Shown here piece after piece: positions 1-5,165 of a stretch of DNA of 6,565 nt. A program made the translations under genes and the position numbers. The stretch is from Bacteroidia bacterium (lineage in GTDB: Bacteria > Bacteroidota > Bacteroidia > Bacteroidales > VadinHA17), in contig JAPLEC010000203.1 in assembly GCA_026391515.1 (NCBI GenBank), positions 1 through 6,565 of the forward strand, written 5' to 3'. Positions within the stretch are counted from its first letter, which is position 1. The number at the start of each line of letters is the position of its first letter. The notes beneath the pieces are model-generated. The model saw only the letters and a program-made list of their open reading frames with translations, did no database searches and was not told the DNA's origin.

Positions 1-1
1 A

Positions 2-169
2 GAGATGTTCTTCAAAGACATGGGTTTTGTGATTGATAAAGAAGCTAAAATAAAATACTCTGAAATGAGCTCATTTAAATATTTGGTGAAAAGCATGACG
101 TTGAGACATTTATTTAAATTGAAGAGTGCAGGAAAAATACAAGCTACATGGCGATTAAAAGCTGTCTAA
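2..169 (+). CDS. C-terminal fragment of an unidentified protein, cut by the window edge
   Basis: Frame 2 is open from the first base to a TAA at 167-169 and encodes the last 55 residues of a protein. The residues read naturally for a coding tail: they are rich in Lys, Phe, Met and Leu and basic near the end, closing with ATWRLKAV. I do not recognise the family and no motif is visible. The stop lies 18 bases before the first inverted-repeat site, the same gene-then-site arrangement seen downstream, so this is probably the gene of the first cassette-like unit. The overlapping open frame from 148 to 426 runs through the hairpin site and is not considered a gene. Confidence 0.6.
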   Translation, partial: EMFFKDMGFVIDKEAKIKYSEMSSFKYLVKSMTLRHLFKLKSAGKIQATWRLKAV

Positions 170-187
170 GGATTTTAAAATTAATGC

Positions 188-425
188 CAGCAGCTAACAC
201 GGTCAATGCTAAAGTTAATAAGCTTGTCAAAATTTTTGCAGGCTACTTTGACAGTTTTATGTTGATAAATATCCAATTCAAACATCTAACAACTACCGTG
301 ACTTCCGGCTCTGGACAAATAAATGTACAAATGACACTTATTCCTTTCGTCGGGACTTGCAAAAATTGCGCCATCCGCCAGCTGGCGGAACGCTTACTAA
401 CTTTATTGCCGGACCGTTATCGGTA
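188..425 (+). repeat. Site R1: long attC-like imperfect inverted repeat
   Basis: The left arm (193-223) starts GCTAACACGGTCAATG and the right arm (392-423) reads GCTTACTAACTTTATTG and then CCGGACCGTTATCGG. The reverse complement of the left arm aligns with the right arm over its full length with a few mismatches and bulges. Inside are a perfect 10-base inverted repeat (AATTTTTGCA at 231-240, TGCAAAAATT at 358-367), a small GTCAAA/TTTGAC hairpin (226-252) and a 16-base palindrome (374-389). The conserved AAC (196-198) and GTT (416-418) triplets sit where attC R'' and R' boxes would be. At about 235 bases it is longer than typical attC sites. It fills most of the 288-base gap between the first two genes. 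Confidence 0.75.
374..389. repeat. Perfect 16-base palindrome inside R1
   Basis: TCCGCCAGCTGGCGGA is identical to its reverse complement. It sits just inside the right arm of R1. Nearly the same sequence with an AC centre occurs inside site R2 (1484-1503), which suggests a shared GC-rich hairpin module that is swapped or inserted among sites. Confidence 0.85.
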
Positions 426-447
426 AGATTTTGGAAGAGAATTAACT

Positions 448-455
448 AAAGGAGG
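448..455 (+). promoter_or_regulatory. Strong Shine-Dalgarno sequence that decides the CPBP start
   Basis: AAAGGAGG is a near-perfect anti-16S match. It lies only 2 bases before ATG 458 but 8 bases before ATG 464, so the second ATG is the better start. No other gene in this window has a comparable site. Confidence 0.75.
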
Positions 456-463
456 CTATGTCA

Positions 464-1378
464 ATGACTACATCAAGGGATCAATCAGTACATTCAAATC
501 ATTCGAATGCATCCTTAATTGCCATCGCATGGGTGTTTACACTGCTCGCATCATCGTTGGGCGATATCGCATGGTTTGAACTGGCTGGCATGGTGCCACT
601 ATGGCTGCTTTGGGTCAAAATAGGCCTGTTAAGCGCGCTGATCCTGCTGAGCTGGTTTTGGAAGCCGATTAGGGCTTTGCTTCCCTTTTTCGTCATGCTA
701 CTGGTCATCACTTCACTCATGAGGGCAAACACGTGGCTGCTGGATTCATCCTATTGGACGGCGTGGCAAAATCAACAATCGTACTCAGTCGTGGCCATGA
801 CAGCTCAGTCGGTTGAAATAGGAGTAGCCTTGCTCCTAATTGGTATGCTCTTCCTGCTCAGAAAACATCGGCAGAGGTTCTTCCTGGTCAGTGGCGACAT
901 GAACGCAAAGGCTGAGCCGGTAAAATGGCTGGGCCAGAAATCGTCCAGCCCGCTGTGGAGATTCGGCTTGGTCTTCACACTTGTAGTTATCGTAGCCCAG
1001 TTTTTCATGTTCATACTTCCGCTCTCGCCTACTCCTGACACGCTACGTCATTTGATGCCACTCATCCCGATGATTCTGTTGCTGGCCGCTGCCAATGGAT
1101 TCACCGAAGAGATCACCCTTCGTGCTGCACCCATATCCACAGTGTACGAAGTAGTAGGAAAAACAAATGCCATATGGATGGCCGCCATTCTCTTCGGACT
1201 TTCACACTACATTGGCGGTATCCCATCTGGTGTTCCCGGTGCCCTGATAACAACTTTCCTGGGTTGGTTCTTTGGGAAATGCATGATGGACTCTCGAGGG
1301 TTCTTCTGGCCGTGGCTCTTTCATACCCTGCAAGATATCTTACCATTTACGTTGATGTCTTTGGCAGCCATCTCTTAG
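464..1378 (+). CDS. CPBP-family (CAAX/Abi) intramembrane metalloprotease-like protein
   Basis: This is a multi-spanning membrane protein of about 304 residues. Numbering from the upstream ATG at 458, the C-terminal half carries the three CPBP motifs: E217-E218 and R222 (EExxxR in TEEITLR), F246xxxH250 (FGLSH) and H289xxxD293 (HTLQD). In the family these polar residues lie within membrane helices and form the metal and catalytic site. Members process CAAX proteins in eukaryotes and serve bacteriocin immunity or signalling roles in bacteria. The substrate here is unknown. About eight hydrophobic segments are visible, starting near residues 20, 45, 73, 118, 168, 200, 237 and 262. The start at 464 is chosen for its spacing to AAAGGAGG. 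The gene is about half GC in sampled stretches, against roughly a quarter to a third in its neighbours, and its codon use differs accordingly. This points to recent transfer. It lies between sites R1 and R2. Confidence 0.88.
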   Translation: MTTSRDQSVHSNHSNASLIAIAWVFTLLASSLGDIAWFELAGMVPLWLLWVKIGLLSALILLSWFWKPIRALLPFFVMLLVITSLMRANTWLLDSSYWTAWQNQQSYSVVAMTAQSVEIGVALLLIGMLFLLRKHRQRFFLVSGDMNAKAEPVKWLGQKSSSPLWRFGLVFTLVVIVAQFFMFILPLSPTPDTLRHLMPLIPMILLLAAANGFTEEITLRAAPISTVYEVVGKTNAIWMAAILFGLSHYIGGIPSGVPGALITTFLGWFFGKCMMDSRGFFWPWLFHTLQDILPFTLMSLAAIS

Positions 1379-1483
1379 ATATCAAAGTAGACAAGATAAG
1401 GATGAATAATCTTCAAAATCCAACCGATAACAAGGACAATAAAGTAAATAAGCTTATCCTCAGCGCTCCGCGCTACGGAGTCA

Positions 1484-1503
1484 TGTCCGCCAACTGGCGG
1501 ACA
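1484..1503. repeat. GC-rich palindrome inside R2
   Basis: TGTCCGCCAACTGGCGGACA forms a perfect 9-base-pair stem with a 2-base AC centre. Its core is almost the same as the palindrome at 374-389 in R1. Confidence 0.85.
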
Positions 1504-1520
1504 GTCTTGCAAGTCTTGCA
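1503..1520. repeat. Tandem 9-base direct repeat in R2
   Basis: AGTCTTGCA occurs twice in immediate succession and is followed by a partial third copy (AGTTGGAGC). It adds length to the variable centre of the site. Confidence 0.7.
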
Positions 1521-1653
1521 AGTTGGAGCATTTGACCTATTCCTACTAGCTATGAGCTTTGAGCTACGAGCCGCATTGCTTCCTTATTTTATTGCCGGGC
1601 CGTCAGCGGTATAAGTGTACGCCAGGTTAATTTACACTGATACAAAACTTTTC

Positions 1654-1684
1654 TTGCAACAATATATGATAATTACTAAATTTA
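1654..1684 (+). promoter_or_regulatory. Possible Bacteroidota-type promoter before the channel-like gene
   Basis: TTG at 1654-1656, within TTCTTGCAAC, is followed after a 20-base gap by TAAATTTA (1677-1684). The latter matches the TAnnTTTG -7 element except for its last base. The start codon lies 27 bases further on. The region is very AT-rich, so a chance match is possible. Confidence 0.3.
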
Positions 1685-1711
1685 TGATACTTACCCTCAT
1701 TTTGAAATTTT

Positions 1712-2077
1712 ATGATTAAATTTAAATTTGAACATCACAGACAGGAAGTTTTACCGCTGCCTAAATTTCTTCTTAGACTTAGCAAGTATTTATTGTTTTC
1801 TTTAATATTAATTGCTTTTTCACTTCTATTAGGAATTTTAGGGTATCATTATTTTGGAAAACTCAACTTACTTGACAGTTTTCATATGTCCAGTATGATT
1901 TTGACTGGAATGGGACCTGTAGAAGAAATGACAACCACAAGTGCAAAGATTTTTTCATCAATTTTTGCTCTATATAGCGGGATTGCGTTTTTGAGTATTA
2001 CTGCAGTATTCTTTGCACCAATTATTCATAGAATATTGCACATCTTACATGTTGAAGGGAATAATGAAACCAAATAA
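1712..2077 (+). CDS. Small two-helix membrane protein resembling an ion-channel pore module
   Basis: This 121-residue protein has a basic, His-rich N-terminus, a first membrane helix at about residues 26-46, and a short re-entrant-like segment at 54-70 containing FHMSSMILTGMGP. A second helix spans about 80-104 and a His-rich cytoplasmic tail follows (HRILHILH). The helix, pore loop, helix layout is that of a two-TM channel subunit. The loop has TGMGP where potassium channels carry TVGYG or TxGxG, so potassium selectivity cannot be assumed. I recall similar small uncharacterised proteins in Bacteroidota, but the family name is uncertain. No ribosome binding site is seen and the next in-frame Met is at residue 59, so the start at 1712 is well constrained. 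The gene sits between R2 and the R3 remnant, with R3 beginning 4 bases after the stop. Confidence 0.72.
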   Translation: MIKFKFEHHRQEVLPLPKFLLRLSKYLLFSLILIAFSLLLGILGYHYFGKLNLLDSFHMSSMILTGMGPVEEMTTTSAKIFSSIFALYSGIAFLSITAVFFAPIIHRILHILHVEGNNETK

Positions 2078-2081
2078 ATGA

Positions 2082-2120
2082 CAGCTGCTAACACGGAAGA
2101 GAATTTGATTAATAATTCTG
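2082..2120 (+). repeat. Site R3: remnant of an attC-like site (left arm start only)
   Basis: CAGCTGCTAACACGG at 2082-2096 matches CAGCAGCTAACACGG at 188-202 of R1 at 14 of 15 positions. After that the similarity stops and only a small AGAATT/AATTCT hairpin (2100-2105 with 2114-2119) follows. No right arm of the CCGGGCCGTTA type is visible before the next gene at 2156. It is probably a decayed or recombined site that still marks the boundary between two units. Confidence 0.5.
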
Positions 2121-2155
2121 AATGACATTGACTACAGTTTGACAGCATTACAATC

Positions 2156-2725
2156 ATGAATATAAAATTGATTCTGATTATTGCCTTTTCAATTCTCTAT
2201 GGATTCTTTGAGATTTTCATGAGCAGGAGACTACAAAGCAAAAGGAATATCTCTAAATCAGGGGACAAAGGGAGTATTTGGTTGCTTTTTATCTCGATCG
2301 CGCTACGCAAGTGTCTATCTTTCCTTATCGCTTCCACGACAATAGGCAGGATTTACTATTGGAATACTTTTTTTATTATTGGATCAATCTTAGAAATTAT
2401 TGGATTAATTATAAGAGTGACCTCTATATTGACTCTTAAACAACAATTCACCTATACCGTGACAAAGATTGAGAATCATAAGCTAGTTGAGACCGGATTA
2501 TATAAAAACATAAGGCACCCGGGATATTTGGGACAACTGATTATTTTTCTTGGGATATCTACCACATTATCAAATTGGTTATCTGTTTTACTCATGATTA
2601 TTCCGGTTTTGTTGGGATATCTCAATCGTATTAATGTCGAGGAAAAATTTATGGTTAAGCAGATGGGACAAAAATATATTGATTACCAGAAGAGGACAAA
2701 GAGATTGATTCCAGCGATTTATTAA
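2156..2725 (+). CDS. ICMT/PEMT-like membrane methyltransferase
   Basis: This 189-residue integral membrane protein belongs to the isoprenylcysteine carboxyl methyltransferase (ICMT)-like superfamily of SAM-dependent membrane methyltransferases. Key features are GLYKNIRHPGYLG with R120-H121-P122, the acidic pair E162-E163 in NVEEKF, and the C-terminal YIDYQKRTKRLIPAIY (R183-L-I-P). In the family the RHP motif and the C-terminal EE and RLIP region form the SAM and substrate pocket at the membrane face. Hydrophobic helices lie at about residues 3-22, 41-60, 70-92, 125-138 and 141-157. Bacteria lack prenylated CAAX proteins as a rule, so the natural substrate (lipid, small molecule or protein) is unknown. 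The gene is intact at both ends. It sits between R3 and R4 and is related to the truncated gene at 4267-4899. Confidence 0.85.
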   Translation: MNIKLILIIAFSILYGFFEIFMSRRLQSKRNISKSGDKGSIWLLFISIALRKCLSFLIASTTIGRIYYWNTFFIIGSILEIIGLIIRVTSILTLKQQFTYTVTKIENHKLVETGLYKNIRHPGYLGQLIIFLGISTTLSNWLSVLLMIIPVLLGYLNRINVEEKFMVKQMGQKYIDYQKRTKRLIPAIY

Positions 2726-2773
2726 AAATGATTCAAGAAAAACAATCGTATCAAGACAATAAATAAAAGTCTA

Positions 2774-2860
2774 AACATAACACGGACAATAAGTGCGGCT
2801 TCCGGCAACCGTCCCGATAACTATCGGGATTATTTACTATATTACCGGGCCGTTACCAGT
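2774..2860 (+). repeat. Site R4: attC-like imperfect inverted repeat
   Basis: The left arm TAACACGGACAATA (2778-2791) pairs imperfectly with the right arm TATTACCGGGCCGTTACC (2840-2857). TAAC/GTTA, CGG/CCG and AATA/TATT are paired and are separated by asymmetric bulges. AAC and GTT triplets are present. Between the arms are TTCCGGCAACCG (2800-2811), shared with R5 at 10 of 12 positions, and a perfect hairpin at 2812-2829. At about 85 bases this site is within the size range of true attC sites. It starts about 50 bases after the upstream methyltransferase stop. Confidence 0.75.
2812..2829. repeat. Perfect hairpin at the centre of R4
   Basis: TCCCGATAACTATCGGGA forms an 8-base-pair stem with a 2-base AC centre. 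It has the same design as the palindrome in R2 but a different stem sequence. I recall such TCCCGATA-type palindromes as frequent in Bacteroidota intergenic DNA, which I cannot verify here. Confidence 0.85.
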
Positions 2861-2914
2861 AATTTGATTCGTGACCACCTTTCAGACTAACCGACAATTA
2901 ATACACTAACTCAA

Positions 2915-3421
2915 ATGAATAAATTAACATTCTTGCTTCCTTTTACCCTTGCAGTATTTTTTGGTTGTAATAACCAACCAAAACAAATTGAGATTACACC
3001 AGACGTTCTGATCAGCATTCCTCAAAAATGTGACGTGACTGTAAAAGATTCCGCAAACTATCTCAAAAGTTGGGAGACATCAATAGATGACGATCAATTT
3101 GCAGTTTTCAGATACTCAATTAGTCAGCAGGATACCTCAATCATTGGTACCACAAGACAGGCTTTTAAAAATAATATTGACGCTTTCATACAAACCTTTG
3201 ACTTCAAAAATATTGACAGCACATATACATTTAAAGAGAAGCTTTTACGAAGCGATTTAAGCTTTGATTATATAAGCAACGGAAACAATTATAGGTTCTA
3301 TGGCAGATTTCTGGTAAACGAACAAAACTTTATTGCTTTCTGCTTTCAAACCACTTATCCACTGGACAATTACTCAAAAAGTACCAAAGACAAGTTATTC
3401 ACCTCGATTGAAATAAAATAA
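2915..3421 (+). CDS. Short lipoprotein of unknown function
   Basis: This 168-residue protein has a lipoprotein signal peptide: Lys near the N-terminus, a hydrophobic stretch from L4 to F16, then FFGC with the lipidated Cys at residue 18. The mature protein would be anchored in the envelope. The residues after the Cys are NNQPK, not a strongly acidic run, so a surface-export signal is not evident. The rest is a soluble alpha/beta-looking domain ending KSTKDKLFTSIEIK. That ending resembles small PsbP/DcrB-like lipoproteins, but the similarity is too weak for a family call. The gene follows R4 and is 28 bases upstream of the J-domain gene with no site between them, so the two may be cotranscribed as one two-gene unit. 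Confidence 0.78.
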   Translation: MNKLTFLLPFTLAVFFGCNNQPKQIEITPDVLISIPQKCDVTVKDSANYLKSWETSIDDDQFAVFRYSISQQDTSIIGTTRQAFKNNIDAFIQTFDFKNIDSTYTFKEKLLRSDLSFDYISNGNNYRFYGRFLVNEQNFIAFCFQTTYPLDNYSKSTKDKLFTSIEIK

Positions 3422-3449
3422 ATACTACTGGTAACATACACTACTTTAC

Positions 3450-4250
3450 TTGAAAGACTATTACAAAATCCTCGGACTAACCAGAGATTCATCTGTTGAA
3501 TCAATAAAGCAAAGATTCAAAGAGCTTGCGTTTGAAAATCATCCGGACGTAAGTGATGATAAAAATGCAAATGAAATCTTTATCGAGATTTATGAAGCAT
3601 ACCATATCTTAAGTAATCCTGACAAGAGATCAAACTATGACTTGTTGCATGACAAATACATTAAAAATGTTAAAACTCATATTCCAAATGAAGAATATGT
3701 AAAAACTGATATACAGAATGTTTCCAATTCAGCCAGAGAGAACGCTCAGCGAAAAGCAAAAATAAAGTATAAGGATTTTATTAAAGACCTTGACTGCTTT
3801 TTTATAACAGGACTAAAAGCTGATGGAATTCCATTCTCCTATAATATGCACAAAATATTGGGCATTTCCGGAGGCGTTGGACCGATGGGTAGTGTTAAAT
3901 CAAAAACAGTAAACATCCCAATACCCAGAAGTAAAAAAGCTCTTCTGATCCATCGAATTGGATTTATGATTAAAGCAGTTTTTTTTATACTCGCTATTAT
4001 TGTATTGAATTTATTACCAGACAAGGGATTGTTACTAAAAATTCTTATTCCTTTAGCTATCATTTTAACAGGGGGATTAACTACACTCTTAACCTACCAT
4101 TTCAACAAGACAAAGTCAAAATTCTATCATGCGAATAAATACTTCCTGGTCTTAAAGTACAAAAAAAACGGATATAAAAGAGGTTTCCACCCAATGATAT
4201 CAAGTACACCGATCGGACTGATAGCGTATCTCTTTCGATTGATATTTTAA
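3450..4250 (+). CDS. Membrane-anchored J-domain (DnaJ-like) protein with a TTG start
   Basis: This is a 266-residue protein. Residues 1-65 form a J domain: KDYYKILGL at the start, the HPD triad at 31-33 that stimulates Hsp70 (DnaK) ATPase, and AYHILSNPDKRSNYD closing the domain. A polar linker follows, then a Gly-rich stretch (GISGGVGPMG, 138-147), two membrane helices at about 168-189 and 196-216, and a basic C-terminal tail. It probably recruits DnaK to a membrane site. The C-terminal part is not a family I recognise and lacks the zinc-finger and substrate domains of classical DnaJ. The start is TTG: an in-frame stop at 3432-3434 leaves no upstream ATG, and TTG puts the canonical KDYYKILG right after Met. 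A site-like left arm begins 12 bases after the stop. Confidence 0.85.
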   Translation: MKDYYKILGLTRDSSVESIKQRFKELAFENHPDVSDDKNANEIFIEIYEAYHILSNPDKRSNYDLLHDKYIKNVKTHIPNEEYVKTDIQNVSNSARENAQRKAKIKYKDFIKDLDCFFITGLKADGIPFSYNMHKILGISGGVGPMGSVKSKTVNIPIPRSKKALLIHRIGFMIKAVFFILAIIVLNLLPDKGLLLKILIPLAIILTGGLTTLLTYHFNKTKSKFYHANKYFLVLKYKKNGYKRGFHPMISSTPIGLIAYLFRLIF

Positions 4251-4261
4251 GATTACTGAAT

Positions 4262-4286
4262 CTAACATGGACAATAAATTAAATAT
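4262..4286 (+). repeat. Site R4b: left arm of an attC-like site overlapping a start codon
   Basis: CTAACATGGACAATAAATTA begins at 4262. Over the 23 bases from 4263 it differs from the left arm of R2 (from 1428) at only two positions. It sits 12 bases after the J-domain stop, the expected place for a site. No right arm follows. The methyltransferase-like reading frame continues straight out of the left arm, and its ATG (4267-4269) arises from ACATGG where other sites have ACACGG or ACAAGG. Confidence 0.7.
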
Positions 4287-4899
4287 CATTGGAATAAGAG
4301 GTATCATAAGAGAATTCTTTGCTATTATTATCGGAGCAATCTTTTTATTTACCTCCGCCGGAACTTTTTATTGGGGCAGAGCATGGATATATATTTCTAT
4401 AGCATTTTTATATCAGGTTACTTACATATCGATACTAATGATTATAGATCCTCAATTATTAAATGAAAGAGGAAATCTTAATTGGAAGGAAACAAAGCTT
4501 CATGACAAATACTTCTTAATCTTCTACCCTATATTCTCATATTCTTCGTTAATTGTTGCCGGACTCGATGTCGTTCGTTTTAAATGGTCAAATATTCCTC
4601 TTATAACAATATACCCAAGTCTTTTAGTTTTTATTCTCTCATGCTATTTGGGTTTATGGGCCTATGTCAGTAATTCTTCTTTCATTCTGACACATAGAAA
4701 TGATAAAATTTCTGATCAGAGAGTATGCACAACCGGACCGTATCGTTATATACGACATCCAGGTTACTTAGCTGCAATTATTACATCTTTTTGCTATCCT
4801 TTTATAATCGGTTCATTGTTCAGCCTGATTCCAGTTTTTTTTGACAAAATACAGATTGATTCCATATCTATGGTAAGTATTGCAGTCACATACGCCTGA
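4267..4899 (+). CDS. ICMT-like methyltransferase lacking its C-terminal catalytic end, probably non-functional
   Basis: This 210-residue membrane protein of the ICMT-like superfamily has AGTFYWGRAWIY (31-42), DPQLLNERG (61-69) and CTTGPYRYIRHPGYLAA with R163-H164-P165. In this family RHP is normally followed about 25-30 residues later by a conserved acidic EE-type motif and a YxxYxxxVRYRLIPxIW end. Here the homology stops near LIPVFF (about residue 192, base 4842), and an unrelated tail (DKIQIDSISMVSIAVTYA) leads to a stop. The missing part is not seen in the other + frames just downstream, so this looks like a deletion or recombination and not a simple frameshift. The start codon lies in the R4b left arm, and no other Met occurs before residue 58. 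A helical membrane fold may survive, but catalysis is doubtful. Confidence 0.65.
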   Translation: MDNKLNIIGIRGIIREFFAIIIGAIFLFTSAGTFYWGRAWIYISIAFLYQVTYISILMIIDPQLLNERGNLNWKETKLHDKYFLIFYPIFSYSSLIVAGLDVVRFKWSNIPLITIYPSLLVFILSCYLGLWAYVSNSSFILTHRNDKISDQRVCTTGPYRYIRHPGYLAAIITSFCYPFIIGSLFSLIPVFFDKIQIDSISMVSIAVTYA

Positions 4900-4921
4900 C
4901 AAACACTATAAACTCGTGTCG

Positions 4922-5128
4922 ATGGATGATCAATTGATAAATAGGTTTCTCAGAGAACTAGATGACGAAAATCCCGAAATTAGAATTAGTGCTATTAATA
5001 AGCTTGGCGAATCTGGTGACGAATTGTGCCTTAAAGAATTAAGAAAAAGATTAAAGGACATGTCCCAGGAACACCAGACATTAATTATTGCTGTCGGGAA
5101 ACTTAAGAAAAGTTTGGGTCTTAAATAA
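4922..5128 (+). CDS. Small single HEAT-repeat protein
   Basis: This is a 68-residue protein starting at ATG 4922. An open frame reaches upstream to a TTG at 4880 that overlaps the preceding gene, but the homology-like sequence begins at MDDQLINRF. It reads as one HEAT-type helical hairpin: RELDDENPEIRISAINKLGE followed by LCLKELRKRLKD, with the usual Pro, Arg/Ala and Leu pattern. A helical tail ends in VGKLKKSLGLK. HEAT repeats are protein-binding scaffolds and no enzymatic role is implied. Such short stand-alone forms are probably interaction modules. The gene lies just after the truncated methyltransferase with no site between them, and 38 bases before R5. Its leader (4900-4921) may derive from whatever event removed the methyltransferase end. 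Confidence 0.65.
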   Translation: MDDQLINRFLRELDDENPEIRISAINKLGESGDELCLKELRKRLKDMSQEHQTLIIAVGKLKKSLGLK

Positions 5129-5165
5129 AGCATCTGCATAGCTTAATATAGAAGTGCTACTAAAA

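Larger units (their letters stand above)
1422..1610 (+). repeat. Site R2: long attC-like imperfect inverted repeat
   Basis: The left arm (1423-1453) begins ACCGATAACAAGGACAATAA. The right arm (1578-1609) contains TTTTATTGCCGGGCCGTC. The reverse complement of the left arm aligns with the right arm through GCTT, TTTATTG and CGGT. Between the arms are a CTCCG/CGGAG hairpin (1466-1480), a 20-base palindrome (1484-1503), a tandem 9-base repeat AGTCTTGCA (1503-1511 and 1512-1520) and a TAGCT/AGCTA pair (1547-1566). The site starts 43 bases after the CPBP stop and accounts for most of the 333-base gap before the next gene. The rest of that gap (1611-1711) is AT-rich leader with a possible promoter. 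An open frame at 1174-1614 overlaps the CPBP gene and this hairpin and is rejected. Confidence 0.75.

Noticed and set aside
188..425. Insertion sequence or MITE with terminal inverted repeats
   Set aside because: There is no transposase and no target-site duplication next to the arms, and the copies differ widely in internal length and content while keeping a fixed position after stop codons. A MITE-like origin is not fully excluded.
148..426. 92-codon open frame on the + strand
   Set aside because: It overlaps the tail of the first gene and then runs through both arms and the palindrome of R1. The protein has no recognisable pattern and the right-hand end is a hairpin site.
1174..1614. 146-codon open frame on the + strand
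   Set aside because: Its first half is out of frame inside the CPBP gene, which has clear catalytic motifs, and its second half crosses site R2.
1723..1730. Exact TAAATTTG -7-type match
   Set aside because: It lies 12 bases inside the channel-like gene, and no later in-frame start would leave a complete first helix.
3422..3449. Left-arm-like GGTAACATACAC between the lipoprotein and J-domain genes
   Set aside because: Only TAACA and scattered bases match; there is no CGGACAATAA block and no right arm.
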